Shown piece after piece: positions 1 to 11,320 of a stretch of DNA of 64,000 bases. The translations under genes and the position numbers were made by a program. The stretch is from Chrysemys picta bellii (lineage: Eukaryota; Chordata; Testudines; Emydidae). Under the pieces are notes generated by a model, which had not been told where the DNA came from, ran no database searches, and worked only from the letters and a program-made list of their open reading frames with translations. The stretch covers positions 12,238,572 to 12,302,571 of the forward strand of contig NC_088800.1 in NCBI RefSeq assembly GCF_011386835.1, written 5' to 3'. Position 1 is the first letter of the stretch, and the number at the start of each line of letters is the position of its first letter.

Positions 1-254
1 GTTTCAAGGCTCCTTGCTGGTGCAGCGTCTTTAGGGCTTTGAACTCCAAGGGCATGGTGTGAGGGCTGGCCTGGGAGGTGTAGCCATACTTCAGGCTGTC
101 ATAGTAGTGGTATTTGACGGGGTTCTGGTTCTGATCCCGGGGAAAAGGCCAGAAGCCATAGAGATAGATCCTGTTGCAGAAGCGCGTGGCCAGGGTGTAC
201 ATGAGCAGGCCAGTGGTTGGTCGTTTTATGTGCACTTTGTTTGTTAGCCAGTAC
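1..254 (-). CDS. ST8SIA2: ST8SIA2 exon 6 (last coding exon, cut by the window edge)
   Basis: This exon encodes the C-terminal catalytic part of the Golgi polysialyltransferase, residues 282-365 in my numbering. The acceptor is TTCCAG with the exon starting at 254; the first G completes Gly281 (phase 2). It begins [12 protein letters not shown], the end of the basic polysialyltransferase domain. Next comes sialylmotif S (about [17 protein letters not shown], then YLYGF), which binds both substrates, then motif III (KYHYYDSL) and motif VS, seen as His346 followed five residues later by Glu351 (HTMPLE). His346 is the expected catalytic base. Reading stops at ...QGALK. The known family C-terminus is about ten residues further, so the stop codon and 3'UTR lie outside the window. 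Compared with the human protein as I recall it, differences are few (for example Arg309 and Arg320). Identification is very secure. Confidence 0.97.
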
Positions 255-2648
255 CTGGAAAGGGAAAGAAAACCAAATCCTGTTATTCAAGCCATAGCAA
301 GACTCACTGTGCGCAGCCTACATGTCACATACTCTCCCCTTCCCTTCCTCTGCCCAAGCTACATCAAAGACAGATTCAATAGTGAGAGATGGCTGATTGA
401 TGTAGCAGTTCTGCTGGCCAAGAAATAACTACTGCTGGGTTCGCTTCATGACTGAGCAGCTGTCTCTCTGTCTAGGAATTTACAACACACTTGTCACTGT
501 GGTGTCTGAATGCTTTACCTCTTTTCAATCCCTTATAAAAAAAAATCTCCTACAGTAGTGGCCCACAGTGTTTCAGTCCATAATCATCTTCCTTACAACA
601 GAGAAGACCAATACTATAGACAGGTCAAGTAGTCTCTGTCAACCTCTCGAAACACACACTCACACGTAGATTATATAGGCAGCCCATTGTTATCACTGAT
701 GCATGATGTCTTGACTCTCTAGCAACTGTAATGGGGTTTTGAACATTTTTGACTTTGAATAAGGGGTCGCCGAGGTGAAGAGCTGGAGAAACACTGAACT
801 GTAGACTATTAAAGCCAGCACTCACCTCTGTGGTCCCTTGTCAGAACATACCACAGCATTTTGGAGTAACCGTGCATAGAGCAGGAGCGTGCACTAGTGT
901 TACAGCAGTGCTTTGGGGCCAGCACCGTTGAATACTATATTATTTTTCATGAAGGATGACAGAGAAGATGGGTGGAAGTTGCATCCTGTTGCAGTGGGTC
1001 AAGATACAACAGAAGCCCTGTTGAAAGTGGTAGCGTTTTGGGCTGTGACTAGAAAATACTGCAGTAATATTGTATTTTCACAATGGATATTGCTTGCTCC
1101 TGGAGTTTGACAGCACGGAGCATCTGCCTGCTTTCCTGAGCAGTGAGCACTGTGAAAGGAATGTCATCAAAAGGATGGGGAGGGGGTGGAAAATCTCCCC
1201 AAGGTGTATCCCTTCCCTACCGAACCACACATGTTCTACAGCTGACATCCCTGGCTGCAGACAGAACTGCCTGTAGTGCCCGCAGCTGCTGCTCGCCTGT
1301 GATCATGCTTGGCTTGCACGTCCCCAGCCTGTTCAAACACCCGCCATGGGGTATGTTCACTTTAGATGCCCATGGATTATGTGTAATTGGGATTTCGAAG
1401 AGCCTAGTTTCAGGCGAGTCCCTCTGCAAGGCTGACGGGGCTTTTGATAGGAGATGCAGAGCAGGGTTTGGCAGCTCTGTGCAGCATTTCTGGGAGGTCA
1501 CTCAGCATTCTGAACTTCCATTTTGCCCTCTCCGGTCCCGCTCCACAGTGCAGGCCCTTACACTTGCGTGCATTCCCACTGACTTCTGTGGGACTCCTTG
1601 CAGGTGTATCCCTGTGCAGGATCTGAGCCTCAACCCTGTAAATTAGCTTTGCGAAGGAGCCATGAACATTTAGCAGCTCAGGTATAAAACCTACTTGTCT
1701 GCCTTCTACTAGATGGGGAAAAAATGACACTCCCCGAGTGAGCTGGTGAGTAGAATTTTGTAAGTGTAGCTAATATGGAGTAGAACTCTCAGGGCATGCT
1801 GGGAAAACAGTCCTGCTTTCCTGTAGGTTAGCGGCGATGACCTGCTATCTGAGCGCCTGTGGCTATGGCAAAGCACTCTGCTGCGACCTTTCTGGAAGGA
1901 ATGCCTTGATAAGATGGTGCTCCTTGGAATGGTTCATCTGCTCGCCAGACAGCATTTAGAGGGGTGATGCTTCCAGGGTTTGACAGGGAAAGAAACCTGG
2001 TGATGGGCATTGTGCGGCTGCCTCTGAATAGCCCTGCTCAGAGGTATTGTCCCCGCAGCTTCGGCCTGGCCCCATATGTTGTAGTAAGAGAAAAGCAAAC
2101 GTTGCTATTGTAAAGCAGCACAGGGTTATCCTACAGGTGGCCACGAAACAGCTGTGCCTGTGTATTTTACACGGCAGCCCAGAGGGCAGCCATTAGACCG
2201 ATACAGACAACGAGAGAAATGGTCTATTATTACAGCCATTTAATACTGAGAAGCCGGGGAAAGTCATTCAGCAGGGAAGTTACTGTAATCCAGCTACACT
2301 GGAGATACCCGTAAAGCCAAATTCATCCGTTCGCACTGGTGGAGTTACACCAGGGATGAATTTATGCCATAAAGTTTAACAGCCTCAAAATTCCCTCTAC
2401 TACCGCTGCCGGGCTAGCACTGGCATCTTAACATTATCTTATACTGTGCCACACCTTGGGCCGTCATACGACCCCACAAAGCAGAATACTGGCTGCATCA
2501 CAACCTATCAGAGGTATTTTTTTCAGGGGTTGTTTATTTATAGATACCAAGAAACCTATGAATGGATCACAGCCTTGTTAAAGTTCCACTGCAAAGGATG
2601 GGAGGCCCGAAATTATACCCAATGTCCCAGTCATAGGGACAGCTGAAC
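255..2648. other. Intron 5, gene-proximal part: no recognised gene
   Basis: This is intronic sequence of ordinary composition. No exon, RNA gene or complete repeat was recognised. At about 2300-2365 there is a fragment resembling the old palindromic repeat seen whole at 8496-8596 (AAATTCATCC ... GGATGAATTT). Confidence 0.6.
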
Positions 2649-2877
2649 CTTCAAGGGTATCAGAGTAGCAGCCGTGTTAGTCTGTATCCGCAAAAAGAAG
2701 AACAGGAGTACTTGTGGCACCTTAGAGACTAACAAATTTATTAGAGCATAAGCTTTCATGGACTACATGATATGCATCCGAAGAAGTGGGCTGTAGTCCA
2801 CGAAAGCTTATGCTCTAATAAATTTGTTAGTCTCTAAGGTGCCACAAGTACTCCTGTTCTTCTTTCTTCAAGGGTAT
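2649..2877 (+). mobile_element. Penelope-like foldback retroposon with 12-bp TSD
   Basis: The left arm (about 2661-2757) is the reverse complement of the right arm (about 2780-2865); both contain the sequence around GCTTATGCTCTAATAAATTTG. The whole unit is flanked by identical 12-bp duplications CTTCAAGGGTAT (2649-2660 and 2866-2877), so it inserted as one piece. A copy of the right arm with a longer 3' end occurs at 59672-59793. I recognise the sequence as an abundant reptile interspersed repeat and believe it is the terminal part of a Penelope-like element, which often carry inverted or tandem terminal repeats. The class assignment is from memory. The junction between arms contains a hammerhead-like core (see findings). 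Confidence 0.7.
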
Positions 2878-3140
2878 GTCTACCCTGCAGTCAGAGATGT
2901 GACTGCAATACATGGAGATGTAGCTGAGCTTGCTTTGATCTAGGTACCTCGAATGACAACAGCAGTGAAGCCATGGCAGCATGAGCTGTCCAAGCCCACC
3001 CAGGACCCTGGGTATGTCCTCCAGCAGCTAGTCAGTGCGGCCATGCCTTCACTGCTGTTATCAGGCGAGCTAGCTATATCCACGCGAGCTCAGGTAAATC
3101 GACACATGCGGAAGCCCCACTTCTAATTGCGGTGTAGACA
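2871..3140. mobile_element. MITE with terminal GTCTAC motifs
   Basis: The segment starts AAGGGTATGTCTACC and ends GCGGTGTAGACAGACTC, so the two ends are imperfect inverted repeats of a type repeated many times in this window (20603, 48876, 50322). There is no coding capacity. It is probably a Harbinger- or hAT-type non-autonomous DNA transposon; the superfamily is not certain because no clear TSD is visible. Confidence 0.55.
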
Positions 3141-3446
3141 GACTCGATCGGTCTCCACTGCAAAACAAACCCAACGGCAGCACATCTGAGTGCCCAGGTC
3201 AACTGACTCGGGTCTGCAGGGCTCGTGCTACTGGGCTAAAATTAGCAGTGTCGATGTTCTCACACAGGCTGGATCCTGGGGTCTGAGACCTTCCCCCTTG
3301 CTGGGTTTCGGAGCCCGGGCCCCAGCCCGAGCAGGAACATCTACGCTCTATTTTCAGCCCTATCGCTTGAGCCCCACAAGCTGGAGCTAGTTGACCCCAG
3401 GCTCGGAGACTTGCTGCTATGAAGTTCTTTTTGCATTGTGGCTATA
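3141..3446. mobile_element. Palindromic MITE (CTACAC...GGGCTCGG family)
   Basis: The two halves are complementary: the left carries CAACTGACTCGGG and GGGCTAAAATTAGCAG, the right carries CTATTTTCAGCCC and GAGCTAGTTGACCC. It belongs to the same foldback family as 37758-38253. No ORF is expected; the element could fold into one long hairpin. The boundaries are approximate. Confidence 0.55.
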
Positions 3447-3454
3447 TCATAAGG

Positions 3455-3734
3455 CAGTGTTTCCCAAACTTGGGACACCGCTTGTGTCCCTGGCGGGCCG
3501 GGCTCCCACTGGCCGCGGTTCACTGCTTCAGTTCCAATGGGAGCTGCTGGAAGCGGCACGGGCCGAGGGACGTACTGGCCGCTGCTTCCAGCAGCTCCCA
3601 TTGGCCTGGAGCGGCGAACCTCAGCCAGTGGGAGCCGCAATCGGCCGGACCTGTGGACGCGGCAGGTAAACAAACCGGCCCGGCCCACCAGGGGCTTTCC
3701 CTACACAACGGCGTCCCAAGTTTGGGAAACACTG
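3455..3734. mobile_element. hAT-type MITE, 280 bp, with TSD
   Basis: The terminal inverted repeats are CAGTGTTTCCCAAACTTGGG and CCCAAGTTTGGGAAACACTG. Flanking 8-bp sequences TCATAAGG (3447-3454) and ACATAAGG (3735-3742) match at 7 of 8 positions, the TSD size of hAT transposons. The interior is itself an imperfect palindrome rich in GGCCGCGGTT-type motifs shared with 20844-21178 and 52224-52558. It has no transposase. Confidence 0.85.
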
Positions 3735-4084
3735 ACATAAGGGTTTTAGTAATTGGGGCCTTGGGGCAGGAGTACACAGTAGCAGATGGGCATGAGCTCT
3801 CCTGCACTTCATCTGCATTTCCTAGAGGGGGAGATCGGACAACCCTGCAGCCAATGGGTGAACGCCTGATGTGTGTGGTTTCTGGTTTGCACTTTTGGGT
3901 ACCCTGGAAAGGGAGAGCTTTTGATTTGGCTGCTTGATTTGAAATTGCCCAATTGCTAAGAGCACGAGGAAACAGAGGTACTGAAATGGGGAAAAGTCTG
4001 AGTAATGCTTGACATTTCATGTCATTTAAAAAAATGTTTTAATGGTAGAAAAAAAATCAGTGCCAGCAAGAGGAGCAACCCTAC

Positions 4085-6515
4085 AAAAGTTGTTAGTTTT
4101 AAGCAACTAACAAAATCATCCAAAGCCCAAGATTTGGTGGTGATGGGGGACTTCAACTATCCGGATATATGTTGGGAAAATAACACAGCGGGGCACAGAC
4201 TATCCAACAAATTCTTGGACTGCATTGCAGACAACTTTTTATTTCAGAAGGTTGAAAAAGCTACTGGGGGGAAGCTGTTCTACACTTGATTTTAACAAAT
4301 AGGGAGGAACTCATTGAGAATTTGAAAGTAGAAGGCAGCTTGGGTGAAAGTGATCATGAAATCATAGAGTTTGCAATTCTAAAGAAGGGTAGAAGGGAGA
4401 ACAGCAAAATAGAGACAATGAATTTCAGGAAGGCAGATTTTGGTAAGCTCAGAGAGCTGATAGGTAAGGTCCCATGGGAATCAAGACTGAGGGGAAAAAC
4501 AACTGAGGAGAGTTGGCAGTTTTTCAAAGGGACACTTTTAAGGGCCCAAAAGCAAGCTATTCCGCTGGTTAGGAAAGATAGAAAATGTGGCAAAAGACCA
4601 CCTTGGCTTAACCACGAGAACTTGCATGATCTAAAAAATAAAAAGGAGTCATATAAAAAATGGAAACTAGGACAGATTACAAAGGATGAATATAGGCAAA
4701 CAACACAGGAATGCAGGGGCAAGATTAGAAAGGCAAAGGCACAAAATGAGCTCAAACTAGCTACAGGAATAAAGGGAAATAAGAAGACTTTTTATCAATA
4801 AATTAGAAGCAAGAGGAAGACCAAAGACAGGGTAGGCCCACTGCTTAGTGAAGAGGGAAAAACAGTAACAGGAAACTTGGAAATGGCAGAGATGCTTAAT
4901 GACTTTTTTGTTTCGGTCTTCACCGAGAAGTCTGAAGGAATGCCTAACATAGTGAATGCTAATGGGAAGGGGGTAGGTTTAGCAGATAAAATAAAAAAAG
5001 AACAAGTTAGAAAAGTTAGATACCTGCAAGTCACCAGGGCCTGATGAAATGCATCCTAGAATACTCAAGGAGCTAATAGAGGAGGCATCTGAGCCTCTAG
5101 CTATTATCTTTGGAAAATCATGGGAGACGGGAGAGATTCCAGAAGATTGGAAAAGGGCAAATATAGTGCCCATCTATAAAAAGGGAAATAAAAACAACCC
5201 AGGAAACTACAGACCAGCTAGTTTAACTTCTGTGCCAGGGAAGATAATGGAGCAAGTAATTAAGGAAATCATCTGCAAACACTTGGAAGGTGGTAAGGTG
5301 ATAGGGAACAGCCAGCATGGATTTGTAAAGAACAAATCATGTCAAACCAATCTGATAGCTTTCTTTGATAGGATAACAAGTCTTGTGGATAAGGGAGAAG
5401 CTGTGGATGTGGTATACCTAGACTTTAGTAAGGCATTTGATACGGTCTCGCATGATATTCTTATCGATAAACTAGGCAAATGCAATTTAGATGGGGCTAC
5501 TATAAGGTGGGTGCATAACTGGCTGGATAACCGTACTCAGAGAGTTTTTATTAATGGTTCCCAATCCTGCTGGAAAGGCATAACGAGTGGGGTTCCGCAG
5601 GGGTCTGTTTTGGGACCGGCTCTGTTCAATATCTTCATTAACGACTTAGATATTGGCATAGAAAGTACGCTTATTAAGTTTGCGCATGATACCAAACTGG
5701 GAGGGATTGCAACTGCTTTGGAGGACAGGGTCATAATTCAAAATGATCTGGACAAATTGGAGAATTGGTCTGAGTTAAACAGGATGAAGTTTAACAAAGA
5801 CAAATGCAAAGTGCTCCACTTAGGAAGAAAAAATCAGTTTCACACATACAGAATGGGAAGAGACTGTCTAGGAAGGAGTACGGCGGAAAGGGATCTAGGG
5901 GTTATAGTGGACCACAAGCTAAATATGAGTCAACAGTGTGATGCTGTTGCAAAAAAAGCAAACATGATTCTGGGATGTATTAACAGGTGTGTTGTGAGCA
6001 AGACACGAGAAGTCATTCTTCCGCTCTACTCTGCTCTGGTTAGGCCTCAGCTGGAGTATTGTGTCCAGTTCTGGGCACCGCATTTCAAGAAAGATGTGGA
6101 AAAATTGGAAAGGGTCCAGAGAAGAACTGGGTTTGTTTAGTGTGGAAAAGAGAAGACTGAGAGGGGACATGATAGCAGTTTTCAGGTATCTAAAAGGGTG
6201 TCAGAAGGAGGAGGGAGAAAACTTGTTCACCTTAGCCTCTAAGGATAGAACAAGAAGCAATGGGCTTAAACTGCAGCAAGGGAGGTCTAGGTTGGACATT
6301 AGGAAAAAGTTCCTAACTGTCAGGGTGGTTAAATACTGGAATAAATTGCCTAGGGAGGTTGTGGAATCTCCATCTCTGGAGATATTTAAGAATAGATTAA
6401 ATAAATGTCTATCAGGGATGGTCTAGACAGTATTTGGTCCTGCCATGCGGGCAGGGGACTGGACTCGATGACCTCTCGAGGTCCCTTCCAGTCCTAGAAT
6501 CTATGAATCTATGAA
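4085..6515 (+). mobile_element. CR1 LINE, 5'-truncated, ORF2 pseudogene and 3' end
   Basis: Translation shows the CR1 ORF2 in order: the end of the endonuclease ([13 protein letters not shown], about 4135; then SDHEI, about 4350), a linker, and the reverse transcriptase from about 5040 (NYRPASLTS, AFDTVSHD, GVPQGSVLGP), then the C-terminal tail ending CLSGMV at 6423. The 3'UTR ends with ATCTATGAATCTATGA (about 6500-6515), the CR1-type 3' repeat. The copy is dead. There is a +1-type frameshift near 4285, an in-frame TAA at 4799-4801, a frameshift near 5040, a deletion with frame change near 6125, and the RT catalytic FADD motif reads FAHD at about 5682. The 5' boundary is approximate. It sits in the same orientation as neither end of the host gene: the LINE is plus, ST8SIA2 minus. 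Confidence 0.93.
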
Positions 6516-6839
6516 AAACAATGTCCAGGGATCTGCTGGTGCCGGGAGGCAGAGATGCCTGCTGCCTTAGTGCTGAAGAGTTGGGATAAGGTGGGAGGGA
6601 GGCTCCAACTCTGGGCCCTTCTGGAGACAGAGAAGAAGATGGATGTGCTGAAAGGAACAAGCTCAAGGACTGTAAAGCACTCAAGCTACGACGCCGGCTG
6701 GACTATGGTGAATGCATCTCGTCCTCGCTTTGTGGGCACCGAGAGCTCCTCCGGTGACGTTTGGAAAGGACACAGGGGCACTGTTTAATGAGCAGCTTGT
6801 AACAGCAGCCGCATGAGTTATGCAGGAACAAATCATTCT

Positions 6840-7160
6840 CTTATCTCTTTCGCTGCTCTGGTCAATTTAGACAGCATCCACATTGCCGGTGAATGTGCTG
6901 TTCCCAATACGGGAGAACAGCTGGGGACGGAAACAAACACTAATTAATTTTGCAAACCCAAATGAGGTTGTCTGGGCGCACATGGGATGCTGTGTCAATA
7001 GTACACCTTTAATATGCGAGGTCCGGGATTTTAATTAGGAGGCGAGGTAATCTTGAGGAAGGCAGTAATTATTTTTCAAATTGGCTACTCCAATCACCAT
7101 AACTATTAAGTGTAATGTTTTATGGAAGCAGACAGCAATTAAAGGAGACAGTTAAGAGCA
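6840..7160. promoter_or_regulatory. Candidate conserved intronic enhancer (intron 5)
   Basis: A non-repetitive AT-rich stretch has clustered TAATTA-type homeodomain cores (CTAATTAATTTTGC, TTTTAATTAGG, GCAGTAATTATTTT) between GC-richer neighbours. This is typical of developmental enhancers, but conservation cannot be tested here. It is an inference from composition and motif clustering only. Confidence 0.3.
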
Positions 7161-7200
7161 AAGTCTGCAACTTGAGACCTCCCTTCCCTGAGCTATGCTG

Positions 7201-8495
7201 GCAGCCTGGACTTTCTTCAGAAGGTAGCCGTATGGCATTTATGTAAATAAATCGTCAGAGGCTGAAGCAGCCACATAGAGACGGGCTGACATCTAGGTGG
7301 GCCTGGGTGAGTAATAGAAACTGTAATGCCATCAGGCAAAAGCTGCCTGAAACAATTCTTGTACAGGATCCACAATAGTTACCGATGAAAAACCCTGTTA
7401 GATCATCATGTCTGTCCCCTGTAAGGACAGGATGCAGCCCCTTATGGCGGATCTGTTCACTATTAAACGGATACTTGATTGTAATAAAAAAGGCAATAGC
7501 TTCAAGAAATAAAGCCCCAGAAGTCTTGTGCTGTAGGGAGTGATGTTGGTTGGGACCAATTGTTCCTGTGTGGCATTGCTAGAGGGACTTTCTTTTGTAG
7601 GCGACTTAAAACAGAGATCCTGAGCCCTGTGGTCACTGGTAGGTCCCATGGCACTGGTTTTCCCCCCAAAGTAGACCAAATATAACTGCCCCAGTTAGAA
7701 GCTAACCAGGACACCGGGCTGATGTCAATTTCCAATTCAGTTTCCAGTGGCCGCAGTATTCCTTTTCACCGTGTCTCCTAAAATGTTGCATAGCATTACT
7801 ATTGGTATGTTCCACTCCAGAAGTGATTGTATCCCAACCCTGGAGGAAGTGATCTCTGTGCAGTGCCTCTGTATTGTAAAGTAAGTCCTGTGAGCTTCCA
7901 GGATGGAAAACACTCTGTCACTCTCCTTCGTGAAACTGTAGCCTCCACTGAGGATGGTGGCGGTTCCTCCACCCTGCACATCAATAGGATTCACAAGTTT
8001 CCCTTACACTCATCTCTGCTTAGCATCACTCTGCATAAAGCCTGTCCGTAATTTGTGTGGAAAAGTTCCGCACAGCCAGACAACACTGTGGGACTGCCAG
8101 CTGTTCGTTTCAATAACAGAGAGAGCTGATTTGCAGCTAAACATCACGTCGGATCCCCATGCTGATGGGTCCTACGAAGGCCTGGGTTGGATTGCGTGTA
8201 TCCTTTCAGGTGAACAGAAAAATCCTGTGATAGGAGAATGCCACTGGAGCGAGTATAAGAAACTCAGGTCAGCCAAGAAATCAGGTTATAGGAGCAACCG
8301 CTGCCGTTTTTCAGTGATGAAAGTCACAATAAATAAATAAATAAATAAATAAATGTAACCCCAGGCCTTTTAAAACCAACTTATTCATAAAAGTGAGATT
8401 AAAAAAAAAAATCAAACACATTCTTCTGGAGAAGCTGGTCCCTGACTGGCAGAAACTTTCTATAGGTGTGCCCTCTATACACCAGTCAGATCAGT
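7201..8495. other. Intron 5: no recognised gene; AAAT microsatellite
   Basis: No exon is recognised. A short (AAAT)n microsatellite occupies about 8328-8354. The remainder looks like unique or very old sequence. Confidence 0.6.
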
Positions 8496-8596
8496 GGGTC
8501 AAATTCTATTCTCAGTTACATTGGTATAAACCTGGAGTAAATCTATTGCAGTGACTCCAGATTGATGTTGGTGTAGCTGAGAACAGAATCTGGCCC
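8496..8596. repeat. Ancient palindromic repeat, about 100 bp
   Basis: The left half GGTCAAATTCT...CTCAGTTACATTGGTATAAA pairs with the right half GGTGTAGCTGAGAACAGAATCTGGCC around a centre near 8550. Degraded relatives are at about 2300-2365, 34095-34165, 42460-42495 and 47260-47345 (each with an ...ATTTGGCC or GAATCTGGCC end). I regard it as an old foldback MITE of amniotes; the family name is not known to me with certainty. Confidence 0.65.
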
Positions 8597-10853
8597 ATTA
8601 TCTGCCTAGAACGCTGTGGCTGCTACTATACATAATCAGAATGCACCTCAAATATAGGAGCAACCATCCTTCCACCAGGCTAGCATCTGGCAGACCTATT
8701 CCGTCTGTCAATCTAGGTTCTTAATCTACCACCCTTAACTGTGTAATAACTGAACGCCATATACAACAATCAAACTTGCATTAGTCACTAGAAATGGGAC
8801 CAGATCCCCTTAACGCCCCTTTAACTTTGGCAGGAATTTGGATTCCAAAGCTGGATCAGGATCTGAATTTTACAGTTGGCCCTAACTGTCTAACAAGCCA
8901 GATCAACCCCCCCCCCACGGTGCAGAGGTTGGAATCCACAACCGCATTCAAAGTGTGTGGCTTAGGCCCATCTCAGACACAAAATCAAGTTGAGGGGAGA
9001 GAAGCCATCACACAGCGTCTCTCGCCTTGAAAGTAAACAGCTGGGCATTTACTGTACGTAGAAGCTGTTACGTGCCATTCAGCCGTTCTCTCTTCATTCA
9101 GGATTCAGATCCTTCCTTACAACTCACTCCTTGTGGTCTAACTCCTCCTTTGAAACTCACCTCAGTCCTTTGCAGTGACAACTGTGTACATTTCACAACA
9201 TAAAGAGGAGAGCGAGGGAAAGTGACTCTCAAGAGAGCTCTACGCCTGCCTGCCTTTCCCTCACACTCCACGTGGGGAGTCATCCCCCTCCTATGACTTT
9301 CCTTTGCCTCTCCACTCCCCCACCCCGTCTGCTTCTTTTGTCATGTCTTGGCTTTAACTTCGTCTTGTAAGCTGGGACCTCATCTATAAAGCCCCAGGCT
9401 ACAGGTGGGACAGTGCAAACCCTAGGCCCCACTTCAATCCCACTTTACGACTTATTTCGAGAACGTCAGTGGTGCACAGACTTTGCGTAGGTGCACCCCC
9501 TCTGCACAGGGATGAATGTCACTCATCATTATTATTAATTACTATTTGTGCGGCTGTAGTGCGGAGAAGCCCCAGCCCTGGGCCAGGCCCCCTTTGGTGC
9601 TAGGTCTGTACAAAAGCAGAACACAAGGAGGGTCCCTGCCCCAGAGAGCTCACATGAATCGTACTCATTATTCTGATGCTGGACCACTGGAGACTCCGTC
9701 CAGTAGGTTCGGGCTAATATTGATCTATCTATTTTTTAACAGAGGGTGTTAATAAAAAACCAATAAAATTAGAAATGGTCCAGCACCTGGAGACCATGGT
9801 GATGGGTATAGTGACAATGCCAGAATAGACAATGAAATGTGTCCATCAACTTTCTATAAAAATAGTTACTCAAACCTCCATATACACAGCCAGTTAAATT
9901 CCACCACGCTGTTCTTTTCTCCTGCCTCCCGCAAATGTACATCTCTAACACAAGCTGCTTGGCAATGAGATTACAGGGCTCTTAGGAGCCACTCACAGCT
10001 GACTCGTCAGGTGGCTGGCTTGTTTTCCGGCCTGCGAGAGAACCTCTCAATTCTGCACGCCCCTTGCCAGCTTGATCAGGGGGCGTTTTACAGAATCACT
10101 CAGAAGTGCTTGTGCATTCCAGGAACCTCATGGCCCCAGGGCTGCCCAGGAGTGCTGGCTGCTGGTGTGATGAAGGATTGAGCCCCATGTTTCTAGGTGG
10201 GGCTATTCTTATTCCTAGGTAGAAATACCATTTCAGAACTGCGATAGTCTCCTCCTCCCCTTCCCTGCTCCCCCATGTCAAGATGTTCATGCTCCTTTGG
10301 CCTCCTGCCTTAGAACCCCATCCAAACCCTGGGGATGCGCAGTTTGTCATGTCTGACTGCATAAAGACGCCCCCTTTGCCTGCTCCACAAATCATCTGGA
10401 ATTTCCGAGACCCTGCTCCACAGCACGGCCCTCAGGGTGCCCATTTCAAGCACATTCCTAGCCAGAGGAGTGATGTTTCGGCTGCCATCGGGGAGGATGA
10501 TAATAACCAGTATTTTACATTTACAACAGCGCCTTTCCTTCCAAAGAATTCCAAAGTGCTTTCTGCACGACCGGGCAAGATCTTGTTCCAGCCACCACTG
10601 GAATGCAGCCTTCTCTGGGTGGAAGACAGAAGCTGGTTAGCGGGGCACAGGGGGTGAGGAACTATAATGTATCTGGTGGAACTGGAGGAGGAATTTATTT
10701 ACCATCACTGGAATGTGCCTAAGACACAACTTTCTCTCTCCAAAGAGTGCTATGGAATCTTTAGTAACTCCAAGCGTCAGGGCTGCGTGGCTGGCAGACA
10801 GTCCACAGCTCCTTCTCCCCTGCCCTGTCTTGGTGACATTCAGCTCAAGCTGG
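8597..10853. other. Intron 5: mostly unique; one interspersed repeat
   Basis: At about 9525-9655 there is a recognisable interspersed repeat (ATTATTATTAATTACTATTTG ... TGTACAAAAGCAGAACAC ... CCCTGCCCCAGAGAGCTCAC shortened here), related to 38375-38475. A short poly-C run is at 8909-8917. No exon is recognised. Confidence 0.55.
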
Positions 10854-10861
10854 CTCCAAGC

Positions 10862-11312
10862 CAGAGCGGGCTCTGGCTTTTTTGCTGCCCCAGCGCGGCA
10901 GGGGAGAGTCCCGAGCCCGGCCGCGGGCCGCTCTGCCCGACCAGCTGGAGCGCTGGGGGGGGGGAGGGCGGAGAGCCCGGCCGGGGCTCCGCTCTCCCCG
11001 GCGGCCAGAGCACTGGGGGGAGGGCGGAGTGCCCGCTGCGGCTCCACTCTCCCTGGCGGCCAGAGCGCCGGGGGGAGGGTGGCGAGCCCGGCTGGGGCTC
11101 CACTCTCCCCGGCGGCCAGAGCACTGGGGGGAGGGCGGCGAGCCCGCCGCGGCCGCGCTCTTCCCGGCGGCCAGAGCGCCGGGGGAGGGCGGCGAGCCCG
11201 CTGCGGCTCCGCTCTTCCCAGCGGCCGGAGCCAGAGCTGGAGCACCGCGCCGCCCCCTCCAGGTGCCGCCCCAAGCACACGCTTGGTGGGCTGGTGCCTG
11301 GTGCCGGCCCTG
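10862..11312 (-). mobile_element. GC-rich hAT-like non-autonomous element carrying a minisatellite
   Basis: The element is flanked by perfect 8-bp duplications CTCCAAGC (10854-10861 and 11313-11320). Its ends, CAGAGCGGGCTCTGGC and GGTGCCGGCCCTG, match the reversed ends of 31833-32504 (CAGGGCCGGCTCC and GAGCCAGCCCTG), so it is the same family in opposite orientation. The interior is a 55-bp tandem array. Long open frames on both strands here are by-products of GC richness and have no protein similarity I recognise. Confidence 0.82.
10935..11240. repeat. 55-bp GC-rich tandem repeat, about 5.5 copies
   Basis: The anchor GCGGCCAGAGC recurs at 11001, 11056, 11112 and 11167 and in degenerate form at 11221, giving periods of 55, 56, 55 and 54. 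A weaker copy precedes at about 10940. Each unit holds GGGGGGAGGGCGG followed by a CTCTCCC-type segment. It lies wholly inside the transposable element at 10862-11312. Confidence 0.88.
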
Positions 11313-11320
11313 CTCCAAGC

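Noticed and set aside
3419..4020. 166-172-codon frames on both strands
   Set aside because: They span a palindromic hAT MITE; similar frames appear in the other copies for the same reason.
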